This document shows, in pieces, positions 1 through 11,265 of a stretch of DNA of 64,000 nt (positions within the stretch are counted from its first letter, which is position 1; each line of letters opens with the position of its first letter). The position numbers and the translations under genes are program-made. The notes under the pieces were generated by a model. The model was not told where the DNA came from, ran no database searches, and saw nothing but the letters and a program-made list of their open reading frames with translations. Source of the DNA: Agrypnia vestita (lineage: Eukaryota; Arthropoda; Insecta; Trichoptera; Phryganeidae); the NCBI GenBank assembly GCA_016648135.1, contig JADDOH010000304.1:62001-126000 (forward strand), given 5' to 3'.

Positions 1-2450
1 GGCTGGCTGACAGGCGGACGGTGGACGCCATTATTGATGGAAGCATTTCAGGGGCCATTTAGATATGGCCGTGGCAGTGACACATCACCCCGGGGCCGGC
101 AGATGGCAGTTACTACCCGGCTAAGGTGGACGTACAACCTTAATCATTTACTTACTCATCCACCGTGAGCCACGAGGTAAGTTCGCGCCTCCGAGAAGAC
201 CGCAACTGGCTGCTTTTTCAGCGGCACGATAAAATAGAGAAAACGTTCGGAATATTGATCCGAAATTTTGGACTCGAATGCTAGGAAGCCCCTTTGACAT
301 AAAAAAGGATTAAATTAAATTACAAAAAGATACCGAACAGAAGGTTCGAAACTCAGACGTGATCGGATTTTTAACGTCACCTTGAAAAAACCAAAAAGTG
401 TCCTTTCATTATCAGCTTTATGCGAGATTACTTTAATAACTTTTCACTTTAAATGACAACGCACTTAGGAGGACAGGGCGGTATGTCACGCACTATCTCG
501 AGACGTCCAATAAAATTCTCCGATTTATTCAGTTGAATAAAATTCGCGAAACGATACGCGATATTCTACAATAATACAGCGGACACTTCAACACTCGAAA
601 ACCAATAAAAATACACCCGAAGTTGATAAGAAAGTGTCAAGATTCCGGCTCTGGGCCGATCTTTCGAAATCCGCGACAGCCGCGCACGGACTGTGTCGGA
701 TCGCACTTTAAATTATCATCTCTGCGTAGTGATTTAAGCGTGGGACGATCGATAAAGAGTGATGGACAATTATTTAGAATAAATAATACAAAAATGAACA
801 AGGTAGAAGATGCCACACCGAACATATTCGCCAATTTCCCCCGCACGGCGCGCGGCGGTGGTCGCCCGCAGGGCCGGGTAAGGCACGCCCGGGAACATCT
901 CCCGGCTGTCGGAGGGCCGAGATTTGCTCGGGCGTTATTGCCGCATAAATTTAGCATAAAATGGAAAACATACATCGGCCTCCTCCGCCGTCGGAGCGGA
1001 CGCGTTATCGAGAGATAGGAATTTCAATAAAGTGCCACAGCGACCCCTCGTTCACGTCGGCCCGGACCGATTCGCATAAACACACTTTTCTTTTATGTCC
1101 GAAGCGACACCGCGATACAAATCAACAAAATAGACGCGATTTCGCTAAATCCACAAATTTTAAATTCTAAACCGGTCGGACTATCGGTGCCCCTTTCCTA
1201 GAGCGCCGACATTAGGAGCAGCTTCGGCGAAGCGCGCACTCGCTTCTCGCGGTACCGCCACCTCGGTATTCCGCTCCGTTCCGCATCCATCTGGCCGAGA
1301 TTGCAGCCGCCGGGCCGCGGAGATATGGAAGCCGAACGGAGCCAATTAAAAAATTCGCCGCGTGTCCGTCTGTCCCGGACCTTATTGGTCATAGAATGCG
1401 CGCGACACACAACCGAGGCTTAATTTAAAGTCCTACCGGCCCCGACAGATCCCTGCCGAGATAAGAGGTCCCGCACCGCGCCGGCCGCTCCTGTCGCGGC
1501 CTGCGGGACCGCTACATCACGATGTTCCGCGTATCGTAATCAGGAGCAAATAGACGAAATGCGCGATTGCCGGTTTATGTATTATATTATACATTCAACT
1601 TCTCGAGACAAAATAGACGACTCTTCGTATTCCTTCGATCGGAATTGTCGAACGAGATAGTTGTCCCTTCAACTTTTGCGCGATCAGATTTTGTAGGTAC
1701 GGCGCGGTCGTAATTTTGGTCTTAGATGACAGACCGTCCTCTCTCGCATAATTCACGGCGGTCAGCGGCCCGGGCTCCGCCCCGGGAGAGGAAGAAAGGG
1801 CACCCTCGATACATTACACCGGTATTGTTTCCCGGCGCATGCCCGCGACGTATACGCGCATAAATTAGAACGAGTCCCCGTTCGAAAGCGAGGCGGAATA
1901 AAAAGGCCCCGAAGGGATCAAAGGTGAGCGGATAAGTAAGCGCTCGGACCGAAATGGCGAGCGCGGAGGAAGGCTTTGTTCCGATGGGATCTGGAATGGT
2001 AATCCGGCCAGCGAGCGGCGCGGCAGCCCTCCGCCGGCCGGCCGGGCGCGCTAATAAATGCCCCACGATCGGCCGGTATCTGTCGCTGCGATCTGCGGTA
2101 GCCGGTGCCCGTGATGCTGTGATTGTCGAGGGATAAATAAGGAGTGATCTCGGGACGCTTATTGTGTTCTAATAATGCCACGTTAGGGAGTGCGTGTCCG
2201 CGCTCATTTGGCCGCAGCTCCGCGGGCCCGGACTAGACGGCGCGACTGCTGCACTTACCGACGCGCGACGCGAGGTGACGATTTATTTCGCTTGTACATT
2301 TCTGTTTTAGGTTCACCATTTCCGAGAGTCCTTCTCCTGTTCTTGCCTGCAAGAACCTTCTGCGATCATCTTTCATCGTGGAACTTCGCTTCACCGGGCT
2401 CGTCAACAGAAAACGTTCGCTAAGAAACCTGGAGCATTATAAAAGTCAAA
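1..2450. other. Long GC/CpG-rich non-coding block, candidate regulatory DNA
   Basis: This is the longest GC-rich stretch of the window, with CpG-dense patches near 840-960, 1240-1340, 1440-1510, 1750-1800 and 1940-2110 separated by AT-rich pieces. Short open frames exist on both strands, but none has a recognisable domain, they overlap on opposite strands, and their composition follows the base composition. I therefore do not call a gene. A small inverted repeat of CCCGGG lies near 1768-1786. Homeodomain-like AATTAA/ATAAA cores are scattered through the AT parts. A promoter-proximal region or untranslated exon of a neighbouring gene cannot be excluded. Confidence 0.45.
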
Positions 2451-2596
2451 AGTTAGTAAATTAGTGGTCTAATTATTTGACTTATTAAACGCTTATTTCG
2501 AATAGTGCTATACCAGAACTGAATTCTGCTTGGAACAGATATATTATTTTAACTCAATTAAAACTCTTGTTTTTCTTTCATATGTTTCTACGAAGT

Positions 2597-2740
2597 AGAA
2601 ACATGGACATTAAGAGTAAGTGAGAAGAAGAAACTTGACGCCCTTGAAGTGCAGTGTTGGAGACGAATGCTTAGAATTTCCTGGACAGCAATATGCGCTA
2701 ACGCTTCAATTTTGTTGCAACTGGAAATTCGTGATTAGTG
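2597..2740 (+). pseudogene. RTE-type LINE reverse transcriptase C-terminal relic
   Basis: Reading + strand from about 2597 gives an uninterrupted peptide containing ETWTLRVSEKKKLDALEVQC and then WRRMLRISWTA, ending at a stop near 2740. This E(T/S)WTL...WRRMLRI.WT signature is typical of the region downstream of the reverse transcriptase in RTE-type LINEs, and it recurs at 8106-8690 and 9636-9990 in this window. Only about 48 residues survive and nothing recognisable lies upstream, so this is a short dead fragment. Function when intact: target-primed retrotransposition. Confidence 0.7.
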
Positions 2741-2859
2741 ATTTTTATCAATCTGAGAGGCGGCAATACATTTAACATTATTGTCACATTTATATAAGAA
2801 AAGAAAATTAACAGAAATATAAATTGCATTAAATATTGAACGGTTTAAACATCCTAATC

Positions 2860-3070
2860 AATTATACCACTGTCTCAACATCTAAACCACGCAATTTTGA
2901 AAGAAAAATATTTTTTACACTTTGTGTATTTCACCCAGAAAAATAGGTCAGAAATATTGAATAAAAAATGCGAAGTTTGATGTCGCTTATCTCCGAAACT
3001 GTTGACATTACAACCAAAGTGTAGACTATTTTCTATTCAAAATTGCATGAAGACACCCTATTTGTATTTA
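2860..3070 (+). mobile_element. MITE family B, partial copy
   Basis: The stretch shares the block AGAAAAATAGGTCAGAAATA with the copies at 5881-6244 and 47730-48192. It ends with GACACCCTATTTGTA, a diverged version of the GACACCCTGTATA end seen at 6231-6244. The 5' end is not clear. It carries no coding capacity. Confidence 0.5.
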
Positions 3071-3386
3071 TAAACTGGATTGAATTCGTTACCAAACCTG
3101 TGAATTCTACTTAAAGGCGCATTAACATATTTTTGTGACACGTTTGTACGAAATAATAGCGGAAGCGACCTAACACTTCGAGTACGCGTGCGAAAAAAGT
3201 CCAAGTTGTCCAACAAATACGTCCAACTTTACCTTTACTTATTTTACTTATTATTTACAAAAATTTCAATCGCTCAAAGCTCTTCTGCATGACAATTTTT
3301 GTTTTAAATTAAGAAAAGTAATTATATTTTTTATTTTTTTAAACCGAATAATAAAACGACGTCAGCCGACAGCGAACATAATCAAA

Positions 3387-3446
3387 CATTTTGTTGCAGA
3401 TTTCTATTTAATACACAGATATTAAACAGAAATCTGCAACAAAATG
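3387..3446. repeat. Near-perfect 27-bp-arm hairpin
   Basis: Left arm 3387-3413 and right arm 3420-3446 are reverse complements at 26 of 27 positions, with a 6-base loop (CACAGA). The arms begin CATTTTGTTGCAGATTTC. No terminal repeat or target duplication beyond the arms was obvious. It could be a MITE remnant or a small hairpin RNA gene. Confidence 0.75.
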
Positions 3447-3449
3447 CAC

Positions 3450-4158
3450 TGTGTGCGATACTGCGGTGTGCATTCATTTACGGCAGCATTTGAAATTGAA
3501 ATGCAGAAAGAAGCAGCGTGCAGCGAACTAATTTATCAGGTGACAATCAAAGGAGAGGAACAAAGACTCGCCTGCAGGACCCTCTTCTGTGAAAGGATAT
3601 TTTAATTGCTCCACCCAATAATCCTGCGGATTCAAAGAACCGGGACGGAATAACGGAATAGTAAAATATGAAATTACTGAAATTTTCTATTGGTCCACGG
3701 CAGGTACAATATTCGTGAACAATTCTTACAAGTTTAGCCGTAAACTAAGCTGTTAAAATCTTATTTATTCAAACGTTTACAATATTTTACTATACTTTTG
3801 GTAGTTATGAATAGTGATGAAAAATATATACGATTCTTCCAAATTACTATAAACTAGTGAGAATGATAATAAATAATTATATGTACCTATAATAAAATTA
3901 AAAAAACTTACAGCAGTTAAAACAGCAAGTTAAAACAAAAGTAAAGTAAAATGTTTAAAGCAGATAAGTTTACGATATTCACGTTGCTCTCTATCAATAA
4001 TTGTTACCAGTTTTATTTGGTTTGCTCGTTCGCCACTTACACGCTTAATGCTACGTACACCAAGTCACATAAACCAATTAATTACAACGTGTTATAAGCT
4101 TTTAGGTTTCGTAACACACATATCAAAAGAATTTTCGAATAAGAAGTGCATCGAGTAA
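3450..4158. other. AT-rich intergenic DNA, no feature seen
   Basis: No coding frame, long repeat or RNA signature was recognised. The first 100 bases after the hairpin are slightly richer in G+C. Confidence 0.4.
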
Positions 4159-4650
4159 ATGTACAATTTCATTATTCGTTCAAAATTGGAATATGGAATG
4201 GCAGTTTGGAGCCCACACCAAAAGATATGCATCGACATGATTGACCAGATTCAAAATAAATTCTTGCGCTACTTATACATGCGCAGAACAGGAGAATATC
4301 CTACATTCATGAACCTTGAAGTACTGCTGAGGGAATGCAAATACCGCAGCCTCGAGTCGCGCAGACAGGAGGGTCTAATCATGTTGGGGGTTAAAATTTT
4401 AAGAAATATAATAACTGATGCTCCGAACCTGCTGAAAATTATGCCCTGTTTGTACCAAATAACTATTTGCGATATCCAGCTCTCTCGCTTTCATGTCCCA
4501 AAATGCAGAACGGATGAAATGAATAAGCACACCATAACGCGTAGTCCCTAGTAACACCATAAAGTGCAAGTCCTAAATGAACTGAGCAATCATGTTGATG
4601 TATTCAATGATAGCATTGAAAGCATCAAGCAGAGGATCGCCTCCATATAG
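4159..4650 (+). pseudogene. Non-LTR retrotransposon (LINE) RT C-terminal fragment
   Basis: The frame encodes IIRSKLEYGMAVWSPHQ followed by QIQNKFLRYLYMRRTGEYP and then RSLESRRQEGL. This is the (R)SKLEYG..VW.P...I..IQ.KFLRYLY signature found after the reverse transcriptase domain of jockey/CR1-like insect LINEs. Two adjacent stops (TAG TAA at 4549-4554) interrupt it, but the same frame continues with LNELSNHVDVFND and ends at TAG 4648-4650, as expected for the LINE C-terminus. The reverse transcriptase catalytic core is missing upstream, so this is a 5'-truncated dead copy. AT-rich DNA up to about 4780 is probably its 3' UTR. A related copy lies on the other strand at 41296-41905. Confidence 0.8.
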
Positions 4651-4789
4651 GTACTCACTCCAAGTTATAACTTACACAGTAAATGAAGCAATCTGTTATG
4701 TAATTAAAAAAAATACTTTGAAAACCTATATATATTATGTATGTTGCTGGAGCAGGTTGAAGACGCTTGAAATTTGAATTTCATACGTA

Positions 4790-5240
4790 TGTAGTATTCA
4801 CTTACCGTCTCACTAAAAATATAATATAAATACATTCATAGAGGGGATGGAAGAGAGAAGAGAATGGAAGATAAAATGGGGATAAATTAAGATGTGTGTG
4901 TTAGTAATAAAAGATGTTGTGGGGAATTGTGATGTGTACGGTAAAGTTTGATTTGATATACCTAATTAAATTGATTGTGATCAAGCTCCTTAAAAGCATG
5001 TTCCGTAAGAGCAGGGTTCTATACGACAAGGAGCTCTCTATATCATTAGATACAAAAACGTGCGTGCCATACATTACATTTTACCTGACGCTCTACACCA
5101 TTCTAACAATAATAGATACTTTACATAATAATATTTTGTTTGGAAAACAAAATGGGCGGAAGGGGACAAGATATAACGACAGTAGAGTGGTAACTTAATA
5201 TATTCACCTCCGACAGTTGAATTCAATGCATATTTTATTC
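4790..5240. other. AT-rich intergenic DNA, no feature seen
   Basis: An open frame of 94 codons at 4914-5198 has no recognisable domain and no homologue in the window, so I treat it as a chance frame. Confidence 0.35.
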
Positions 5241-5244
5241 TATG

Positions 5245-5315
5245 GATCAGTTAGTGTGCGACCGTCTCGACGAAGATACAGTGGAATTGAAACCGGTCGA
5301 AGATAAATTAATTAA
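5245..5315 (+). repeat. Penelope/LINE-like 3' terminal motif, copy 1
   Basis: The string CGACGAAGATACAGTGGAAT followed by TGAAACCGGTCGAAG has the layout of the short motif (GATGAAG...GAAACG/CG then AT-rich) that ends many Penelope-like and related retroelements. Related copies are at 13976-14025, 59150-59215 (minus) and 59337-59400. The overlapping frame at 5242-5502 contains DEDTVELKPV, which resembles EEDSAELKPI in the 59134-59322 minus frame. That similarity follows from the DNA repeat rather than from a shared protein. Confidence 0.4.
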
Positions 5316-5574
5316 AGTGATTTTTAAAAAGTCTCTTAGAATATATTCATTTCAGTACCATTCCATCTCTCGGGGTTACAAGTACGACAAAAGTATCGAT
5401 GAACCAATGTACCGGATAAAAATGACGGTACACACAGGACGAGTTTCCACTGTCGTCGGGCGTCTGTTCTCTCAAAAGTCACATTTCACAAGCGACGTAT
5501 AAATAAGAGAACTTTCAAATAAAGTTGCGAGTTTTTCCAGTTTAATTTGAGATTCTTTCAGTCATTAGCGTCCC

Positions 5575-5660
5575 CCAGGGGCGTACCAGTCACGGAATGC
5601 GGCGGGCGGCGGGCGGCGGGCGGCGCGGGGGGTTCACGTCCCGCCCGTGTAAACTGCAAC
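5575..5660. repeat. GC-rich simple repeat (GGCGGGC)n and island
   Basis: Five or so imperfect 7-base GGCGGGC units at about 5598-5633 end in a G run. The flanks are also GC-rich. This is a low-complexity tract with no coding evidence. Confidence 0.8.
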
Positions 5661-5880
5661 AGATTTCAGCGGGAATTTTACTAAAAAAAACCCTCCTTGC
5701 ACAGACGCGAGCAAGACTGGAGCTTTGACGAATTAACGAGGCGAATTTCTTTTTATTTTAAAAATATTATTACTAAGTATTTTATATTTTTAATGAAACT
5801 TTTGATACCAGCGCAAAATACGGAAGGATATTAACTTAATTAAAAAGTATGTCAAACTGAAATATTCTGAATTGATATTG

Positions 5881-6244
5881 TATACAAGTGAAGTGTCCCG
5901 TAGCTAGTAGCAAAAACTTTGAATAGAAAATATTTTTTACACATAAATAAGATGTTTAATTAGAATATCATGAAAGTAATTTACATTGAATATTAAAAAT
6001 TTATCCGTTTTGATACATTTAAAATAAAATGATTAAAACCTTGCCAAAATTTTTTCATTTTATTTGACTCGTACTGAAGTATGTATATGAATTTTTCTTA
6101 TACTTATAGTTTACTGTTGTGATATTTCAACATTTTACAGAAAATAAGCCAGAAATATAAATAGAAAATAATATTTTCTTTTCGAAATTGAATGAGGAAG
6201 ATTCCCCAGAAGTTTTAGTTACTTGCTACGAGACACCCTGTATA
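5881..6244. mobile_element. MITE family B, most complete copy
   Basis: The left end (TATACAAGTGAAGTGTCCCG) and the reverse complement of the right end (TATACAGGGTGTCTCGTAGC) are similar inverted repeats. The similarity continues through a TAGCAA..ACT tract and an AGAAAATATT tract. The roughly 364-bp interior is AT-rich and non-coding and includes TTTTATTTGACTCGT and the AAATAAGCCAGAAATA block shared with 47730-48192. This fits a non-autonomous element, probably mobilised by a mariner-like transposase since TACAGGGTGTC-type ends occur in that superfamily (inference). Confidence 0.65.
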
Positions 6245-6960
6245 TCTGTTAAACATAACAACATTTAATTATTATTTTCATATTTCTTAGAAAAAATTCA
6301 GAAGGGATATCGTTGCAATCAATTTTAATAAAAATATATCACTTTCCATTGTGAAACAATAATGAAAAGTCACACAAAGATGATCTTTTGGAACGTAGTA
6401 GAAGTAAAATAACGTAACGATGCACAAAAATATGACATTCTTAACACGAAAAATGTTTTTTGGAGAGGTGCCTTGCACTTGGGGTACCATATAATAAATA
6501 ATAATATTCCGGCTGTTTTGCCAAATTCGAATAAACTGCTGAATAAGACCTTTCGTTTTATTAAATGTTTGAAGACAGTCTGTCCTGATTTTTGATCTCG
6601 TCGATTGATTTTATAATTTGTCATAATTTGCGACCGTCAAATGCGTTATCACACTCATTCGTTAAGTAACGCTAATCAGAACTAAAGCACAGGTATAATA
6701 ACCATTAAATGTATACTTCCACTAATGCTCATACTTAACTAGTGAATTTGTCACCTATTGTTAATCATGCTGATAAAAAATTAATAAAATGATAATACGT
6801 TTCACGACCGATGGTTAGTTGTATCCAAAGAAAAATTTAACCTCTTAGATATGATAAACAACTAGATACACGAAAATTTATCGTAAAATCAAAAACAATG
6901 CAAAGTTTTCAATATAACACGTAACTTCAACACTGAATAAACGAATAGAGCGAATAAACA
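6245..6960. other. AT-rich intergenic DNA, no feature seen
   Basis: Two overlapping minus-strand frames (6287-6490 and 6370-6624) are low-complexity and have no recognisable domain. No other signal was seen. Confidence 0.4.
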
Positions 6961-7480
6961 CAAATTTGGGAGACTATTCGGAGGTAGTGAAAGAGTCCCT
7001 CAGCGTTGCAGGGGGGAGGTGACCGCAGTCGGGGATGAAGTCAGAAAAGGTTACTGAATTCTCCATCCGCATCCCTTGCCCGATTCCAGAACAATCCACG
7101 GTGTTCTTGATTAGAGTCAATTGCCATGCGACGGACGTTCCGAGCTTGCACAGTCTTCAAACAATCCCCCTCTTTCATTGTCTCAATGGCCCACCAACTC
7201 CTTCCCCCCCGTCCGGATTATCAAAAAAAGACAGTCAAGTAACTCGGCGGACGTGGAAATGACAAATCCCTACAAGGGTAGCGAATTGTACGGAAAATTA
7301 TTTTTGAGTCTTTTTTGTGTGGAAACTTTATTTGAACGTGTGAACCGGTGTCCGGTCCGGACTGTGTAATGGGTGCAGCTCGGTGAAGAGCGCCGCGTGA
7401 CGGGGAGGGGTGAGTAATTGAGGGGATGCGGTAGGCCGCTCTGATTTTTCGTTTTACCAAAGGACATTTGTTAAGACTGC
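6960..7480. other. Moderately GC-rich non-coding island
   Basis: Base composition rises, with G- and C-rich runs at 7008-7035, 7195-7220 and 7385-7430. Overlapping frames occur on both strands but no domain is recognisable. It resembles the other GC-rich islands of the window. Confidence 0.4.
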
Positions 7481-8100
7481 AACGCCGCAAAACTTGTATC
7501 GGATTTGCGGCAAAACTTTCAGTCAAATTTCCGCAGCCGCTGTCGGCACGACTTGCATAATAACAATACTCGTTATCTGCAAAAACAATTTATTTGATGG
7601 CTTACTCGACGAGTCAAGATTTAAATTGTATTCAAAAGTTGCGATCACACAATTATTGTCTCGGCTCATACAAAATGTCGTGCCGTTTATCACAACATTT
7701 ATATATATATATATATCTAATGCATCTATAATAGCACTGTCGGGAGACTTAGAAAATACTCGTGGCATGTGCCAGGGGTGTGCACCCTACAAAATCAAAA
7801 AATTTGTGCTAACTATAAATTAAATGTTTACTTAAAATAATTTATATGTATTTTTAGGTCAAAATACTTCACAGTTTGTAAGTTAACTAGAACCATCTAG
7901 TGAAAGAAGGTAGAAATGATAAATATAGCATGGATTGTAAATAAGGCATTAATTTCTCAAAATCTGTACTAAATGTACAATCAAGAATCAAACGCAATAC
8001 TTACCCAACTGGATGCCACACTTCTTTGTCCCGGTATACCATTTTTGACTCGTCCACTTTCACATAAGTCCTATGCATGTTCTTCGCCTGTTAAAGCTTT
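7480..8100. other. Intergenic DNA with (AT)n microsatellite
   Basis: An (AT)n tract of about 18 bases lies at 7700-7716. The rest shows no recognisable coding or RNA feature. Confidence 0.45.
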
Positions 8101-8105
8101 TAGTA

Positions 8106-8690
8106 GAGCCGATCCTAGCGGAAGACCTCGACCCAGAAACCGAAGTCAAATGCAGAATTGAAGCATCGCGAGCTGCTTTTAACAAAATGAGACAGATATT
8201 CTGCGATGACAATCTTAACCTGAAACTTCGATAGCGACTGGTCAAATGTTATATATGGTCAGTCCTGCTGTACGGAGTGGAATCGTGGACCCTCAAAGTG
8301 AGTAGCATGAACCGGCTGGAGGCGTTCGAAATGTGGATACATCGGAGAATGTTCCGGATACCCTGGACGGATGTGGTCAGCAACACAAGAGTTCTTCAAA
8401 GAGCTAGAGTGAATAGAGAGTTGCTGACAAATATCAAAATCCGAAAGGTATCGTATTTGGGTCATGTGCTCAGAGGAGAAAAATATGAATTGCTCCACCT
8501 GATTCTTATGGGCAAGATAGAGGGTCGTAGAGGTGTTGGAAGGAGACAAATTTCCTGGCTCCGCAATATACGCGACTGGACGGGCATAAGAAGTGTTGGA
8601 GAGCTGTTTCGTGCTGCCCAGGACAGGGACGCTTTCTCTCGGGTGATAGTCAATGTTGGGGGGACCTGACATGACACCAAAAGAAGAAGA
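8106..8690 (+). pseudogene. RTE-type LINE C-terminal coding fragment with GAA tail
   Basis: From about 8106 the frame reads AEDLDPETEVKCRIEASRAA, then a stop near 8233, then LVKCYIWSVLLYGVESWTL, FEMWIHRRMFRIPW, KVSYLGHVLRGEKYELL, GRRGVGRRQISWLRNI and ELFRAAQDRDAFSRVI, with a terminal stop at 8670. These are the ordered conserved blocks found after the reverse transcriptase in RTE-type LINEs of insects. The element ends in AAAAGAAGAAGAAGA at 8678-8692, the short-tandem-repeat tail expected of that clade. The RT core and endonuclease are absent, so it is 5'-truncated, with one in-frame stop. This is the best-preserved LINE fragment in the window. Confidence 0.88.
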
Positions 8691-8714
8691 AGAGCCGATA
8701 TTTAGTTTATTTGA

Positions 8715-8850
8715 TCATGCGAGGTCTTCTTCGCATACCCTCTGTTCCTGTTGCCTTCAATACATGCTTTGTGTGCCTATTTTATTTACCATTCTCTCTT
8801 CGTTCATACATTCCACACGATAAAACTATCTCAGCAATACTATCTTATAT
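8715..8850 (-). pseudogene. RTE-type LINE relic, minus strand
   Basis: The reverse complement reads ERRENGK, a stop, then NRHTKHVLKATGTEGMRRR, which matches the (N)R..K.V.EA...G.R.RGRPR stretch at the C-terminus of RTE-type LINEs. It lies tail-to-tail with the 8106-8690 copy, separated by about 25 bases. A related stretch on the same strand is at 16592-16690. Confidence 0.45.
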
Positions 8851-8989
8851 ACGTTCAACATCTAGTAATACAATTACTCCTGATATATGTATGTATCAAT
8901 ACTATGTGAATATGTTGCTGAAAAAGAGTATTTCTTTCAGATGAATACAACCTCTAGTGATCAAACCATAATATCACGGCATTGACATT

Positions 8990-9440
8990 AGCCGAATAAT
9001 CTAAGTTCACGCATAGTGCACGCCGCTGGTAGCCAGTACCCAGTACGCGCTAAATGATTCGGTGCATTCTTTTCCTCACACCCATTCTTAATTAAATTAC
9101 GTAACCCCCTAACAAAGACAGACTGACCGCTCAAAGCGTCGCGGCCATCAGGGAATTTGCATACTTCCCGACACTATTAATAATCGTCTCAAGTATTCGA
9201 GGTGTGCGAGGGTGGGCGGGGTGGGAGGGGAGACGGGATGACCTCACGGCATACTGATTATCAATTACCCGACAAGGGCGCAACCTGCCGGTGAGGGCGG
9301 GGGCTGCGGACAGCCGGACGACCCGCGCGTGTCAGGTATGACGATCCCCGACACGCGGCGACCGCACGACGCGTGTCTTCTTCAGTGGTGCGGTTACGTC
9401 ACAGGGAGCAGTGCGAAGCCACAGCCTAAAAAGTCACGGT
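8990..9440. other. GC-rich non-coding island
   Basis: CpG-rich stretches at 9130-9170, 9200-9240 and 9280-9400 surround AATTAAATTA and ATTAATAATC cores near 9090-9185. No coding frame was recognised. Candidate regulatory DNA (inference). Confidence 0.4.
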
Positions 9441-9635
9441 ACTACGAGTAACAAAAAGACTAGTTATCATTCAATGATTCAATTGCTTTAGTGTGCGTTG
9501 AAGTATTTTTCAAAACATGAAGTACCTACTTTAAAAAAAAAAATTATTTAATGATAATTTGGTCAAATCTGATAATTTGAAGAACCGCCCCATCCCTGGT
9601 GTTCTCTAAAATTATCTAAGTCGAAACTAGGTCTA

Positions 9636-9990
9636 GGAAACTAGGTAGAGAAGAAAAGAAACGTGCTTGACACCTTCGAGATGTAGTGTTGGCGTCGTCT
9701 GTTGCGAATACCATACACTCTTCTGGAATTCCGTACTAATTGTAGACTTTCTACAACGTGCGGAACAATATTTTTTCATACTTTGGGTGCATTGCTAAAA
9801 AAGAGAGAAAAATTGATGATAACTGGGAATGTACGAGGTTATCAAACCATGTCCGAAAGATTACTGGAGCCTCGGTTCTCTAAATAGGGCGCAGATCGCA
9901 AAAAGTAGAGGAAAGCAAAAAAATGTCATCAAAATCATCAGCTTTTCACCATAAAGAAAGCATACACGGCGTCGGAAAACTCATGGAAGA
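9636..9990 (+). pseudogene. RTE-type LINE C-terminal relic
   Basis: The frame reads EEKKRVLDTFEM, a stop, CWRRLLRIPYT, RLSTTCGTIFFHTLGALLKK and EKLMITGNVRGYQT. These follow the FEMWCWRRMLRIPWT...LSTTC...YFGH...LEKLM.TG.V.G order of RTE-type LINEs. The frame is broken by a stop near 9703 and ends at 9887. A GAAGAAGAG string near 9988 may be what remains of the tail. Heavily decayed. Confidence 0.7.
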
Positions 9991-11104
9991 AGAGCATGAG
10001 CATTTTCGTATATACGTTTTTTTACATGCATGTAAATATATATACTTTATGTTTTCTAACTGAATGAACACATAAAGTTAAGTATTGTATATTTATGTAC
10101 AGAGAATATTAATTTTCTGGCATATAGGGTAAGTTTGGCAGTCATGGCATTTCAAAAATGTGTTAAGTACTGATACACGCATTGGTATGCGTTAGTGATA
10201 TCACACTAGACAGTTAACTATCTAGCAACAACACACTTGACGTCAGTGACTTATAGTTCCGGTTATGTATTATTGTTTAAAATAAAAATGTAAATTTCAT
10301 TCATTGATAATAATTATTATTTAATTTCCTTTCCTTTTGTTATACGTTATAGTAATATAATAAAATACACTGTTCGACTTCAACCAATATTTATTTTCGT
10401 CTACTAGTAGTTTCAGTGATAAACAGCATCGACAGTCATTATTATTTCATTTCCTATACATAAAATAATTGAACAAATCTATTTTCTATTATATTGTTAT
10501 AGTAAAAAAATATACTACGTACTAACAAAAGTGGACGAATGTGGAATGTGGAAAAGTGGCCAACAGTAAAAAAATCGACCTGTAACATATCATTTTGCTT
10601 TTAGGAATATTTATTTTTTGTGACCAGTGTATGTGGGTACTTTAACATTTAAAATAAGAGAAAAAACTGTAATTGCAATAGATTAAGACAAATGTAGGTA
10701 ATTCTTCACACTACCTAACATACGTGAGATTGAATTATGAGGGCTGAAAATTGTTTTTTTGATTAATTTCAACAACACCCGGCAGATTTTGTCAGTAATA
10801 CCTCTGATGTAATGTAAGTATGCTTTGTTCCTCGGAACATCACACACACTGGATTTTTTTCATGGGATCCTTACATGCGGAGAGTAACCATTAGCCATGT
10901 TAGCTGAATATCCATTAGCTGAATAAGACTTGAGCGAAACGTCGAGATTTGCTTCTCAGTAAAATATACGGTTCATATAAAATATCCGTTTTATTTAACA
11001 CTTAAATATTTTTTTAAATTTACACTACAATTAAACATTGTACCTAATACACACACGTTGAGTATATAAATTAATGTATTAAGGACTTTTCTTCAATAAA
11101 GACG
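9990..11104. other. AT-rich intergenic DNA with an isolated GAAACGTCG motif
   Basis: No coding frame was recognised. At 10920-10960 the sequence GACTTGAGCGAAACGTCGAG resembles the terminal motif of Penelope-like elements, without other supporting parts. Confidence 0.35.
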
Positions 11105-11265
11105 TATACGTCACATCAATATTCTCGCTCTTTCAAACTAAGCTGTAATGCTTGTACTACGAAAATATGACTAACTTGCTAGTCTCCTGGAATTGGGCTC
11201 AGACTACCGATAAATGTAACTTTGGGTTAAAAATCTTAACCACCAGACCAACAAGCTACTATCAG
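11105..11265 (-). mobile_element. tRNA-derived SINE, family 1, copy 1
   Basis: Read on the minus strand, the head TAGCTTGTTGGTCTGGTGGT is an RNA polymerase III A-box-like region. It is followed by a diverged B-box zone and AATTCCAGGAGACTAGCAAG. The block aligns over its whole length (about 155 bases, including ATACG..CATCAATATTCT at the tail side) with 22743-22900, and with 52932-53055 in head and body. Three dispersed copies with a shared tRNA-like head support a SINE. Transcription would be by Pol III and mobility would depend on a partner LINE (established for SINEs). Confidence 0.7.

Noticed and set aside
860..910. TAAGGCACGC string resembling the start of miR-124
   Set aside because: The match stops after ten bases and the flanks form a GC-rich repeat rather than the miR-124 hairpin.
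623..1410. Open frames in the GC-rich left block as possible exons
   Set aside because: Frames overlap on opposite strands, contain no domain, and are explained by the low stop-codon density of GC-rich DNA.
5242..5502. Gene sharing EDTVELKPV with the frame at 59134-59322
   Set aside because: The shared residues coincide with a dispersed DNA motif found on both strands at other sites, so this is a repeat and not protein homology.
7694..7720. (AT)n tract at 7700 as a regulatory or structural element
   Set aside because: It is an ordinary dinucleotide microsatellite, like those at 17792-17815 and 44212-44228.
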